Program-made: the position numbers and the translations under genes
Shown: piece after piece, positions 35,668-44,941 of the stretch
Position numbering within the stretch: the first letter of the stretch is position 1
Layout of the letters: every line of letters begins with the position of its first letter
The notes under the pieces: generated by a model
The model's input: the letters and a program-made list of their open reading frames with translations, nothing else
Database searches by the model: none
Told to the model about the DNA's origin: nothing
Source: Pedobacter kyonggii
GTDB lineage: Bacteria; Bacteroidota; Bacteroidia; Sphingobacteriales; Sphingobacteriaceae
NCBI RefSeq assembly: GCF_004310665.1
Contig: NZ_SIXF01000012.1
Coordinates: 93,960-157,959, forward strand
Direction: 5' to 3'
DNA length: 64,000 bases

Positions 35668-36828
35668 CTAAACCTTAATAATAATGTTCTTTTTATACAT
35701 AAAATATAATAACATATAAAAACCGAGCACATAGGTTATGGCCCAAACTAAGGAAGCATTTATAGGACTAAAAAACGGAGTGTAACAAGTTTCATAAAAG
35801 CGTACTAATAATCCCGTTTTTGTACCATCAGGTTTGGTAATCTGGATTAGGTTTAATACCCGCGGCATTAAGCCTGCTAAGAAAAAGACTGTTATGGCAT
35901 TTACACCATAAACAACAAAAGGAGTGGTAAATTTTTTATAACCCTGAACATCGATGATCCAGTAACAAAGTGCCAGTCCTATTGACGCCAATCCACCTGC
36001 ATAGAGTACATAAGAGCTTGTCCAAAGGGCTTTGTTGATCGGGAATTGTAAATCCCAAAGTAAACCTAGAATAACAGAGGCTATACCTGCAGTAAATAAC
36101 CAGGCCACCTTAGTTGCATTGTCTACATCTTTTCTGCGCATCCAAACGCCAACCAGAATACCAAATAAGCAGGTTCCTACTGCTGGTAATGTGCTCAAAA
36201 TCCCTTCCGGATCCCAGGTTTTGGATGAGGCCCAGGTGTGTGCTTCGGTTAAAATCCCGCGGTCTATCCAGGCAGCTAAATTGGTTTCTTTTTCCAAGTT
36301 GGGGTAACCTACTCCAGGTACGGGAATAAATGTCATTAAAGCCCAATAAAGGGCAAGGATTACAATTAAGATTTTGAATATGGTTTTGTTGGCTACTTTG
36401 ATGAAAATGATACTGCTAATGATAAAAACAATGCCTATTCTTTGTAAAACGCCTAAAAGACGAACCGTTTGAAAAGCCTCCCAGATCGATCTGCCGTCTA
36501 TTATGGCACTGATAATTTTCCCGAAAATGGCCAAAAAGAAACCGAGTAAATAAAGTATAATACCACGTTTAATGGCTTTTATAATGGTTTTTTGATGTGT
36601 GTGGGGATCTGCTTTACTGCTACTCATGGCAAATGCAACGGATACACCAACAATCCATAAGAAGAATGGAAAAATTAAATCGGTGGGTGTACATCCATTC
36701 CATTCCGCATGCGCTAAAGGCGCGTAAATATGTCCCCAGCTGCCCGGATTATTCACTAAGATCATTGCGGCTACGGTTAATCCCCTGAAAAAATCAAGAG
36801 ATAACAATCGTGGTTTAGGTTCGGTCAT
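35668..36828 (-). CDS. NagX-like membrane acyltransferase (DUF5009 / heparan-alpha-glucosaminide N-acetyltransferase type)
   Basis: From the ATG at 36828 the protein has 386 residues (MTEPKPRLLSLDFFRGLTVA); the longer start 8 codons upstream is less likely. The RLLSLDFFRGLTVAAMILVN and PTDLIFPFFLWIVGVSVAFAM stretches are typical of the DUF5009/HGSNAT family, with about ten membrane helices. The human relative acetylates glucosamine across the lysosomal membrane. In Bacteroidota such genes sit with N-acetylglucosamine catabolism, as here. The exact acyl reaction is inferred. It is followed by the LacI-type regulator. Confidence 0.88.
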   Translation of the reverse strand: MTEPKPRLLSLDFFRGLTVAAMILVNNPGSWGHIYAPLAHAEWNGCTPTDLIFPFFLWIVGVSVAFAMSSSKADPHTHQKTIIKAIKRGIILYLLGFFLAIFGKIISAIIDGRSIWEAFQTVRLLGVLQRIGIVFIISSIIFIKVANKTIFKILIVILALYWALMTFIPVPGVGYPNLEKETNLAAWIDRGILTEAHTWASSKTWDPEGILSTLPAVGTCLFGILVGVWMRRKDVDNATKVAWLFTAGIASVILGLLWDLQFPINKALWTSSYVLYAGGLASIGLALCYWIIDVQGYKKFTTPFVVYGVNAITVFFLAGLMPRVLNLIQITKPDGTKTGLLVRFYETCYTPFFSPINASLVWAITYVLGFYMLLYFMYKKNIIIKV

Positions 36829-36913
36829 GATTAGCTTGTTTGGGTTCAGCAAACTAATTTAGAGTATTGTTTTTAGAATGAGAAATTACTTATGAAGTTT
36901 GGGGAAAATGATT

Positions 36914-37031
36914 TGTCATCCTGAACAACGTGAAGGATCTTTTACCAAGTACCGTATTGCTATTATGGTTTTTGCCTTATTAGGATTTGTGGTATATTGT
37001 TAACAGATGCTTCGCTAAGCTCAGCATGACA
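36914..37031. repeat. Degenerate MITE-like inverted-repeat element
   Basis: The left arm starts TGTCATCCTGAAC at 36914; the right arm, read inverted from 37031, starts TGTCATGCTGAGC. The two 27-base arms match at 20 positions. It is a relative of the 14244-14421 element and lies between nagB and the NagX-like gene. Confidence 0.7.
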
Positions 37032-37054
37032 ATTGGTGGAGGCTAACTTCGCGT

Positions 37055-37090
37055 AAAAAAAAATCCTGCCTTGAGTTAACAAGGCAGGAT
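37055..37090 (-). terminator. Rho-independent terminator of nagB
   Basis: A 10-bp perfect stem (ATCCTGCCTT / AAGGCAGGAT) with an 8-base loop, followed on the minus strand by eight T. It lies 20 bases past the nagB stop, so the NagX-like gene is likely read separately. Confidence 0.92.
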
Positions 37091-37110
37091 CAATATTTAT
37101 TATAACAAAG

Positions 37111-39036
37111 TTAATCTTCAAATTTCCAGCGTACAAAAGCTTCCATTGCTTCGTATTCTGCTAGGCCAAGCTCATCATAAGCTTTTGCCGTATCACGGTT
37201 ACGGTCTTCTGCACGTTGCCAGAACTCCCTTGAATCGTCACCAGGAAAAACAGCTCTGTCTTTTTGGCTCTGGTGTTTGAAAATAGCATATTTTTTACGC
37301 TCAAGCTCTTGTGGTGAAATTGGAACCGCCATTTCGATCTCATATGTTTCAAACTCATGCCAAGCACCACGGTACATCCACAACCAGCAATCTTGTGCCC
37401 AGGCTTCGGTTTTGCGTAAACGTTTTAATGCTTCTAAAATAATATTAAAACAAACAATATGCGTTCCATGCGGATCTTCAAAATCGCCTGCTGCATAAAC
37501 CTGTTGAGGCTTAACTTTTTGTAACAGTGCTATTGTAAGTTCGATATCAGCATCAGTTACCGGATTTTTCTGAACCTTACCGCTTTCGTAGAACGGAAGC
37601 GCCTGAAAATGGATATGGTCATCTTCAAGGCCGCAATATCTTGCGCCGGCAATGGCCTCGCCTTTTCTGATCAATCCTTTAACCGTTTGGATCTCTGGTG
37701 TATCGATCTGGTTTGGTTGTTTCTGCTCAATAAAGGTTCTCATTTTGTTATAGAGATCCTTCAAATGTGTATTGTCCATACCCATTTTCTCTGTAAAATC
37801 TACATTGAACTCAACAAAACGAAGTGCATCATCATCCCAAACCGCGGTATTGCCTGAGGTTTGGTAAGCTACGTGTACATCATGCCCTTGATCAACCAGG
37901 CGTAGAAAAGTGCCGCCCATCGAGATCACATCATCATCAGGGTGTGGGGAGAAAATAATTACTCTCTTTTTAGCAGGCTCTGCTCTTTCCGGACGTTGAG
38001 AATCATCAGCATTCGGTTTACCTCCTGGCCAACCTGTAATGGTGTGCTGTAATTTATTAAAGATATGGATGTTGATATTGTATACTGGTCCTTTTTCAGT
38101 AGCCAGCTGTGCCATACCATTATTGTTGTAATCGTCTTCGGTTAACTTTAAGATCGGTTTTTTCAAGGTATTGGCCAACCAGATAACCGCTTTACGGATT
38201 AATGCGTCTGTCCAAACACAATCTTTAACCAACCATGGTGTATCAAAACGGGTCAGCTCTGAAGCTGCAGGTGCATCAAGAATAAATTCTACATGATCAG
38301 AAAGCTGCAGGTATGTTGCAGGAACATCGCCCGAAATTTCGCCTTCAACCGCTTTTTTGATAATCGAAGCCTTTTTACGGCTCCAGGCCATTAATATAAT
38401 TTCCCTTGCTTTGAAAATTGTACCGATACCCATGGTAATGGCTTTAGTTGGTACGAAGGTTTTTCCACCGAAATCGCGTGCGGCATCACGGCGGGTAAGG
38501 TCATCTAAAGTAACTAAACGGGTACCAGAATTTGGCGCAGATCCCGGCTCGTTAAATCCGATGTGACCTGTACGGCCGATACCTAAAATCTGAATATCAA
38601 GACCACCAAGATCACCTATTTTCTTTTCATATTCTAAGCAGAATGCAGGAATGTCTTCAAGTGCAAGTGTACCATCAGGGATGTGAACATTCTTCTTATC
38701 AATATCGATATGATTGAAAAGGTTTTCGTTCATAAACGTAACATAACTTTGTGCCGCAGTTGGCGCCATTGGATAATATTCATCCAGGTTGAAAGTAATT
38801 ACGTTTTTAAAACTCAAGCCCTCTTCTTTGTGCAGTCTAACCAATTCGGCATAAACTGCAATTGGGGTAACACCTGTTGCTAAGCCCAGTACTGCAGGTG
38901 TGTTGCTTGCTTGTTTAGATTTAATGAGCTCGGCAATGCGGCGTGCAACATTAATTGAAGCAATTTTTGGATTTTCGAACACGCTTACCGGTAATTTCTC
39001 GAAACGTGTCTCCTCCAGTAGATTTAATCTAGCCAT
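37111..39036 (-). CDS. nagB: Glucosamine-6-phosphate deaminase fused to a PIG-L (LmbE-like) deacetylase domain
   Basis: This is a 641-residue fusion. Residues about 1-290 are the NagB domain (LGLATGVTPIAVYAELV, FNLDEYYPM, GIGRTGHIGFNEPGSAP). Residues about 345-640 are a PIG-L domain with its metal motif HPDDDVISMGG and the later GTHIVCFNIILEAL. NagB turns glucosamine 6-phosphate into fructose 6-phosphate and ammonia; PIG-L enzymes usually deacetylate GlcNAc compounds, so the fusion could link deacetylation and deamination. In canonical NagB the loop reads DGH with a catalytic Asp; here it reads TGH. That could alter activity. It is the first gene of the amino-sugar locus and has its own terminator. 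Confidence 0.93.
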   Translation of the reverse strand: MARLNLLEETRFEKLPVSVFENPKIASINVARRIAELIKSKQASNTPAVLGLATGVTPIAVYAELVRLHKEEGLSFKNVITFNLDEYYPMAPTAAQSYVTFMNENLFNHIDIDKKNVHIPDGTLALEDIPAFCLEYEKKIGDLGGLDIQILGIGRTGHIGFNEPGSAPNSGTRLVTLDDLTRRDAARDFGGKTFVPTKAITMGIGTIFKAREIILMAWSRKKASIIKKAVEGEISGDVPATYLQLSDHVEFILDAPAASELTRFDTPWLVKDCVWTDALIRKAVIWLANTLKKPILKLTEDDYNNNGMAQLATEKGPVYNINIHIFNKLQHTITGWPGGKPNADDSQRPERAEPAKKRVIIFSPHPDDDVISMGGTFLRLVDQGHDVHVAYQTSGNTAVWDDDALRFVEFNVDFTEKMGMDNTHLKDLYNKMRTFIEQKQPNQIDTPEIQTVKGLIRKGEAIAGARYCGLEDDHIHFQALPFYESGKVQKNPVTDADIELTIALLQKVKPQQVYAAGDFEDPHGTHIVCFNIILEALKRLRKTEAWAQDCWLWMYRGAWHEFETYEIEMAVPISPQELERKKYAIFKHQSQKDRAVFPGDDSREFWQRAEDRNRDTAKAYDELGLAEYEAMEAFVRWKFED

Positions 39037-39189
39037 TTTTTTTATATGGATTTTAATGTACGGAGCAGTAAATATAGAGAGTTATGCCCAATTTGTAACA
39101 AAGGTTATTTACATTTATTGCAAGTATTTATATAAAATTCGATTAAAGGGGCAGACAAACGTTTGATCTTTTTAAGATAAAAAGCCAAT

Positions 39190-40386
39190 ATGAACACACA
39201 GATTGAAAAGTTGTATTCGAAAGCAGGGAAATCGGAACGTTTAATTATAGGGTTGATGAGTGGTACATCAATGGATGGACTGGATATTGCGCTCTGTTTG
39301 GTAAAGGGAAGCGGTGCTGAGACGGATATCCGGATTTTGAAATTTAAAACAGGCAATTATACCAATGATTTTAGGGCTAAAATAAAAGCAATTTTTTCGA
39401 AAAAGGAGGTCGACTTACAGTTGGTATGTCTGATGAACGAACATATTGCAAATACCCATGCAGGACTGATAAACGAGGCACTAAAAGAGTGGGGTTATCA
39501 AAATGAGGATATCGATTTTATCGCCAGCCATGGACAGACCATTTTCCATGCACCAAAATCTTTGCATCAACTCACCGATTATCCAAATGGTACATTACAA
39601 ATTGGTGATGGCGATCATATTGCCTTAAAAACCGGAATCATTACCTTATCTGATTTCAGACAAAAACATCTGGCCGCTGGAGGCGAAGGGGCGCCATTGG
39701 CTGTTTATGGTGATTATTTAATGTTTTCGAAAGCTGGAGAGGACCGTGTAATGTTAAATATTGGTGGGATAGCAAATTTTACCTATTTGCCAGGGAGTAC
39801 CTATGCCAGCGAAATTTTTTCAACGGATGTTGGCCCGGGAAATACTTTGATGGACCAGTATATGCAGAAACATTTTAATCAATTTTACGATAAAAATGCG
39901 GCTGTTGCCCTGGCAGGCGAATCTAATCCAAGTCTATTATCTGCGTTGTTGGCTAGTAGCTTTTTTGATCTGGATTTTCCTAAAACCACAGGACCGGAAT
40001 TGTTTAATCTGGAGTATTTAATCAGCGCACAGGAACAGTCTTCAACAACTGGTTTAAGTGCAGCCGATGTAATGGCCACTTTATGTCATTTTTCTGCCGA
40101 GACCATTACTAATGCGATTAAGCGTTGCTTTGGTGAAGATGCTAAAGCACAGGTTTTTATGAGTGGAGGAGGGATGCATAACCCGTTACTTGTTCAGCTT
40201 CTTCAAACTAAACTGTCTTTTTGCAACTTCTTAACCACTGAAGATTTAAATATTAATCCAGATGCTAAAGAAGCTGTTTTGTTCGCTGTTTTGGCCAACG
40301 AAACACTCTGTGGCAAACCGATAGCCTTTGGTGATAGGCAAGGCGTACCTTCGGTTTGCATGGGTAAAATCAGTTTACCAGCCTAG
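39190..40386 (+). CDS. anmK: Anhydro-N-acetylmuramic acid kinase
   Basis: This 398-residue protein matches AnmK: LIIGLMSGTSMDGLDIALC (phosphate-binding loop), ASHGQTIFHAP, GAPLAVYGDYLMF, MLNIGGIANFTYLP, STDVGPGNTLMDQYM and VFMSGGGMHNPLLVQLL. It opens the 1,6-anhydro ring and phosphorylates the product to MurNAc 6-phosphate, a key step of peptidoglycan recycling in the cytosol. It is divergent from nagB (a shared 153-base promoter region), which suits a common recycling function. Confidence 0.96.
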   Translation: MNTQIEKLYSKAGKSERLIIGLMSGTSMDGLDIALCLVKGSGAETDIRILKFKTGNYTNDFRAKIKAIFSKKEVDLQLVCLMNEHIANTHAGLINEALKEWGYQNEDIDFIASHGQTIFHAPKSLHQLTDYPNGTLQIGDGDHIALKTGIITLSDFRQKHLAAGGEGAPLAVYGDYLMFSKAGEDRVMLNIGGIANFTYLPGSTYASEIFSTDVGPGNTLMDQYMQKHFNQFYDKNAAVALAGESNPSLLSALLASSFFDLDFPKTTGPELFNLEYLISAQEQSSTTGLSAADVMATLCHFSAETITNAIKRCFGEDAKAQVFMSGGGMHNPLLVQLLQTKLSFCNFLTTEDLNINPDAKEAVLFAVLANETLCGKPIAFGDRQGVPSVCMGKISLPA

Positions 40387-40427
40387 GTAAGCACAATTTT
40401 GTAAATCAGTTTGTACAGGTTAAAAAA

Positions 40428-40457
40428 TTTGGTTTGTGCGGTATTTTGTTAAATTTG
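40428..40457 (+). promoter_or_regulatory. Bacteroidota-type promoter of the first susC/susD pair
   Basis: TTTG at 40428-40431 and TAAATTTG at 40450-40457 are separated by 18 bases, a near-perfect -33/-7 pair. It lies 34 bases before the susC ATG. Confidence 0.6.
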
Positions 40458-40491
40458 TTTTAACACTAATCTTCTAACAAAACCAAATTTT

Positions 40492-43400
40492 ATGGAAAAA
40501 AGTTACCTAAAATGGTCACCAGGATTCTTCGCAATTTTGTTGATCCCATTTCTGCTGCTCTTATTTACAGAAATGGCGCAGGCACAAAACAAACGGTATA
40601 CCATAAGTGGTAAGGTTACCGATGCCGCAAATAATGACCCTGTTCCGGGCGCTGTTGTAAAAATTATTAATACAAATCTCGTAACAAGCACAAGTTCGAG
40701 TGGAACGTATAGCTTTTCGGTTGATTTAGCACCAGGTAAATACCAGATCCAGGTTTCCTTTATCGGCTTTAAATCAAATATCGAATCTGTAACACTGGGC
40801 GATAATACCACCGTTCAGGCAAATAGTGCTTTAAGTGGCGATGCGGTGGGGCTCGATGAGGTAATTGTTACTGGTACTTCTCAAGGGACTACCCGTAAAC
40901 AGCTCGGTAGTTACGTGAGTACGGTAAAGGGTGATGATTTAAACAAAGCACCTAGTGGAAATGCACTAGCTTCATTACAGGGTAAAACGCCTGGCGCACA
41001 GATCAGCCAAAATTCTGGAGACCCAGCAGGTGGGATTTCTGTCCGTTTAAGAGGGGTGAGCTCGGTTAACTCATCATCAGAACCACTTTACATTATTGAT
41101 GGCGTAATTGTAAACAACTCTACAACCAGAGTGACCAATACATCAGCCAATTATGATGGCGGAAACTTTGTTGGGAGTATTGGGCAAAACCGGATGGTGG
41201 ATATTAGTCCTGCGGATATAGATCGCATTGAAGTGCTTAATGGTGCGGCGGCTGCGGCCATTTATGGTTCGAGAGCGAATGCTGGTGTGATCCAGATTTT
41301 TACCAAGAGGGGTAAAACTGGCGAGCCGCAAGTGAGTTTTAGCACAAGCTTAACAATTAGCGAGCTGCGTAAGCAAATTGAAGTAAACCAATCGCCTTTT
41401 AGGTTTGGAGATAATGCGAACTCTGTAACGCAAGATGTCATTCAAACAGTTCCTCCCACCCCTGGTGCCACTCCTGTTTTACAGACCGCAAAAACTCCGG
41501 TTACCAGATATAACTATCAAGATTATATTTTCAGAACAGGTATTGGTACAGATAATTCAGTTTCAGTTTCTGGAGGTAATGACAACACTAAATTCTATAC
41601 CTCGGCAGGTTATTTTTCTAATCAGGGGATCATAAAAAACACTGATTTCACCAGGATGAACTTCAGGGCGAATCTTGATCAAACCATTAATAAATGGGCG
41701 AAAATGACGGCAGGATTCAATTATATCCACAGTGATGCTAACGAAAAACCAGATGGCAACTCTTTTTTCTCACCAATGAATTCGGTAACGATTATTGGTA
41801 ATTTTCATGATTTGTTTACCAGAGACGCTTTAGGCAATTTAAAAGCTGTTGGAGAACGCGGTCGTGTTAATCCGGTTTCTGTTATTGAAGATATCAAGCA
41901 GCGCCAGTTTACCAACCGTATTATAGCAAATACAGGCTTGAAGCTTACGCCAGTTAAAAACCTAACCATCGATTATACTATGGGCGTTGATAACTCCATT
42001 CAAAACGGAACAACATATATTCCCCCCTTTGCGTATAATGTAAGTACAGGTTTTTATGGCGGTGGACCAACTTTAGATCCATCATTAAACGGTTATGCCA
42101 GTGCGGCAAACGCTACAACCACATTATTCAATAATGAACTGAATTTTACTTATGATACCAAGGTCACAGATTTGTTGAGTTCAACAACGCAAGTGGGTGG
42201 TTCTTATCAATATCAAAAAGATCTGTACAGCTTGCTAAACGGACGTGGGTTAGCTCCTTTTGTTCAGGTTGTAAACGGAGCAAGTACTGTTTTGGCAAAT
42301 GTTGATAGTCGTTCAGAATTTTCAATCAGCGGAGCTTATTTACAACAAAATTTTAAATATAAGGACCATTTGTTTGTAACTGGTGCCATTAGAGTAGATC
42401 AATCTACTGTATTTGGAGAAGACAATAGAACGCAGTTTTATCCTAAAGCTAATGTGAGTTATGTATTGTCATCTGCCGATTATTGGAAAGATTTTGGTGT
42501 ATCATCATGGTGGAATGCTTTCAAATTAAGAGCAGCTTACGGCCAGTCAGGAAATTTAACAGGGATTGGAGCGTATGATCGTTTCAATGTTTATTCGCCA
42601 AGTGCGTTAAACAGCAAAACGTCTTTAACATCGTTAGCAACACGGGCCAATACGAGTGTAAAACCAGAGCGCCAAAAAGAGCTCGAAATCGGTACAGATA
42701 TGTCTTTTTTTAACAATCGCTTAGGTTTAACTTTTAGTTACTATAATAAGAACGTAACTGACTTACTATTGCCCGTTGTAATTGCGCCAACAACTGGTTT
42801 TTCTAGCCTGTTAGACAATATTAGCGGGACTTTAAAAAATAAAGGTATCGAATTAATGCTTACAGGGGTGCCGGTTAAAACCGAAGACTTTACATGGACA
42901 TCGACACTGATCTACAACAGAAATAGAAATAAAATAGTGGGTTCAGGTGCGCAGAGATTAATTTCAACCAACGCAGGTGCACCTGTTTCTATCACTGATG
43001 GCTATCCGGTAGGTGTTTTTTATGGAACATATTTTGAGCGGACATCAACTGGAGATATTGCCACAAATCCTGCTGGTATTCCTTTAACTGCAGGTCAAGC
43101 CGCTGGTAATGTTTTGCGTAAAGTAATCGGCGATCCAAACCCAGATTATACAGGGTCTTTTGTTAACGATTTTACCTACAAAAAATTAAGCTTACATATT
43201 CAATTGGATGCTGTTCAAGGGGGTGATGTTTGGAACGCAGATTGGAGAACACGCCAGGGCGTAGGTAATGGAAAAGTTGCCGAAGCAGAGCAGATGGGCC
43301 AATTGCCTAGAGGTTATGTGGCTGGTGCATACAATGTAGAAGAATGGCGTATTGATGATGGATCTTTTGTGAAATTGAGAGAGATTTCTTTGAGTTATAA

Positions 43401-43593
43401 TATTGGTCAGGTTAAATTTATTAAAAGCTTAACCGTTAATCTTAGTGGAAGGAACCTCATTTCATGGGATAATTACAAAGGCTATGATCCTGAATTGAAC
43501 TCTGGTGGTCAATCGACAATCTTGAGAAATATCGATTTCGGCTCTGTACCAATTCCACGCACTTTCTCTTTGGGTTTACAAGCAAGATTCTAA
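40492..43593 (+). CDS. SusC/RagA-family TonB-linked outer-membrane transporter (pair 1)
   Basis: This 1033-residue protein has a signal peptide (IPFLLLLFTEMAQAQN), a carboxypeptidase-regulatory-like domain (about 35-115; YTISGKVTDAANNDPVPGAVVKI), a TonB-type plug (LDEVIVTGTS; SEPLYIIDGVIVN; IDRIEVLNGAAAAAIYGSRA) and a C-terminal barrel ending in the usual aromatic residue (LGLQARF). It imports oligosaccharides or other nutrients across the outer membrane with its SusD partner (downstream, 15-base gap). The substrate is unknown; no glycosidase lies in this short operon. Confidence 0.95.
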   Translation: MEKSYLKWSPGFFAILLIPFLLLLFTEMAQAQNKRYTISGKVTDAANNDPVPGAVVKIINTNLVTSTSSSGTYSFSVDLAPGKYQIQVSFIGFKSNIESVTLGDNTTVQANSALSGDAVGLDEVIVTGTSQGTTRKQLGSYVSTVKGDDLNKAPSGNALASLQGKTPGAQISQNSGDPAGGISVRLRGVSSVNSSSEPLYIIDGVIVNNSTTRVTNTSANYDGGNFVGSIGQNRMVDISPADIDRIEVLNGAAAAAIYGSRANAGVIQIFTKRGKTGEPQVSFSTSLTISELRKQIEVNQSPFRFGDNANSVTQDVIQTVPPTPGATPVLQTAKTPVTRYNYQDYIFRTGIGTDNSVSVSGGNDNTKFYTSAGYFSNQGIIKNTDFTRMNFRANLDQTINKWAKMTAGFNYIHSDANEKPDGNSFFSPMNSVTIIGNFHDLFTRDALGNLKAVGERGRVNPVSVIEDIKQRQFTNRIIANTGLKLTPVKNLTIDYTMGVDNSIQNGTTYIPPFAYNVSTGFYGGGPTLDPSLNGYASAANATTTLFNNELNFTYDTKVTDLLSSTTQVGGSYQYQKDLYSLLNGRGLAPFVQVVNGASTVLANVDSRSEFSISGAYLQQNFKYKDHLFVTGAIRVDQSTVFGEDNRTQFYPKANVSYVLSSADYWKDFGVSSWWNAFKLRAAYGQSGNLTGIGAYDRFNVYSPSALNSKTSLTSLATRANTSVKPERQKELEIGTDMSFFNNRLGLTFSYYNKNVTDLLLPVVIAPTTGFSSLLDNISGTLKNKGIELMLTGVPVKTEDFTWTSTLIYNRNRNKIVGSGAQRLISTNAGAPVSITDGYPVGVFYGTYFERTSTGDIATNPAGIPLTAGQAAGNVLRKVIGDPNPDYTGSFVNDFTYKKLSLHIQLDAVQGGDVWNADWRTRQGVGNGKVAEAEQMGQLPRGYVAGAYNVEEWRIDDGSFVKLREISLSYNIGQVKFIKSLTVNLSGRNLISWDNYKGYDPELNSGGQSTILRNIDFGSVPIPRTFSLGLQARF

Positions 43594-43608
43594 TTTAAAA
43601 CTGTTGTT

Positions 43609-44904
43609 ATGAAAAATTTAAAATCAAGATACATAGGTTATGCATTTCTACTTACAATAGTAGCTTTTTCAAGCGCTTGTAAAAAGGAGTACTTAAATCC
43701 TAATGCGGCTACGGCTGATGATGTATTAACCTCGGCAAAAGGTTTAACAGGCGTTACGGTAGGTTTACAGAAAAACTATTCGACAACCCGGGCTGGAATC
43801 CTGTATGCGACTATTACACTGAATGGCTTAACTACAAATGAGTTGATATCCATTAATACAGGTAATACCAATGAAGAAAGATTAGTGATTGGAGGTGTAC
43901 AGGTTGATGGTACCAATTCGGTATTGCTAAATGTTTGGGCTGGTGCCAATAAAATTATCTACGATGCTGATAACGTGATTAATAATGCCGCTAATCTTCC
44001 GGATAAAAACTATGCAGCGGGTTTAATAGCTTACGCAAGTATTTTTAAAGCCTTGGCTGTGGGTAATTTATCAGCGTATTGGGAAAAGGTTCCAGCCGGG
44101 ACAGGTCAAAACGTTACCTTCATGAGTCGTGTTGATGGTTATAATAAAGCAATTGCGACCATTGACAATGCATTGGCGGTAATTGCAGCAAACTCAATAA
44201 GTACATCATTTTTAGGTAACATTCCATCAGGAGTAGACATTTCCAGTACTTTAAATGCTCTCAAAGCGCGTTATGCTTTATTCGCCGGAAACTATGCCTT
44301 AGCGTTAACTGCTGCAAATACAGTTGATTTGACTAAAAAATCGACATTTACATACGATGCATTAAATTTGAACCCGATTTTTGAGATTGCTACCTCTACC
44401 AATAATGTAATTCAACCTAAGAATATAAATTTAGGGCAGACCGGCGCTAATATTCCAGATGCAGGCGATGCCAGGATCCCATTTTATACTACAATTAATA
44501 CAACTGTACGTATTAATGGTTTTGGTGCCGGAACTTTTACCCAGTTTCCCATTTATCTGCCAGGCGAAATGACATTGATTAAAGCAGAGGCCTATGCTCG
44601 TCAAGCTACACCGAACTTAACTTCATCGCTTACTGAGCTGAACAAGATTGTAACCAAAACTGCTGCCACTGACCCTTTTGGCGTTGGGGCGGCACTGCCG
44701 GCACTAACTGGTCCTTATACACAGCAACAGCTTTTAGACCTGATTTACAAACACCGTTGTATTGAGCTCTTTATGTCGGGTCTAAAACTCGAAGATATGA
44801 GAAGATTTAACCAGCCTTTAGCCGATCGCAAACGTAATTTTTTTCCTTATCCTTTTGCAGAAAGAGACAACAATACCAATACCCCTGCAGATCCTACTTT
44901 CTAG
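43609..44904 (+). CDS. SusD/RagB-family lipoprotein (pair 1)
   Basis: This 431-residue protein has a lipoprotein signal (TIVAFSSACKKEY) and the SusD-type helical text at the end (ELNKIVTKT, QQLLDLIYKHRCIELFMSGLKLEDMRRFNQPL, RNFFPYPFAERDNN). It is shorter than most SusD proteins (500-600). It sits on top of the SusC barrel as a lid that captures substrate. The two are read together and end in a shared bidirectional terminator. Confidence 0.92.
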   Translation: MKNLKSRYIGYAFLLTIVAFSSACKKEYLNPNAATADDVLTSAKGLTGVTVGLQKNYSTTRAGILYATITLNGLTTNELISINTGNTNEERLVIGGVQVDGTNSVLLNVWAGANKIIYDADNVINNAANLPDKNYAAGLIAYASIFKALAVGNLSAYWEKVPAGTGQNVTFMSRVDGYNKAIATIDNALAVIAANSISTSFLGNIPSGVDISSTLNALKARYALFAGNYALALTAANTVDLTKKSTFTYDALNLNPIFEIATSTNNVIQPKNINLGQTGANIPDAGDARIPFYTTINTTVRINGFGAGTFTQFPIYLPGEMTLIKAEAYARQATPNLTSSLTELNKIVTKTAATDPFGVGAALPALTGPYTQQQLLDLIYKHRCIELFMSGLKLEDMRRFNQPLADRKRNFFPYPFAERDNNTNTPADPTF

Positions 44905-44913
44905 CAGATATAT

Positions 44914-44941
44914 AAAAGTCCCGATCTTTGTCGGGACTTTT
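44914..44941. terminator. Bidirectional terminator between susD-1 and the DeoR gene
   Basis: An 11-bp perfect stem (AAAAGTCCCGA / TCGGGACTTTT) with a 6-base loop. It gives a T run on either strand and serves both convergent genes. Confidence 0.9.
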
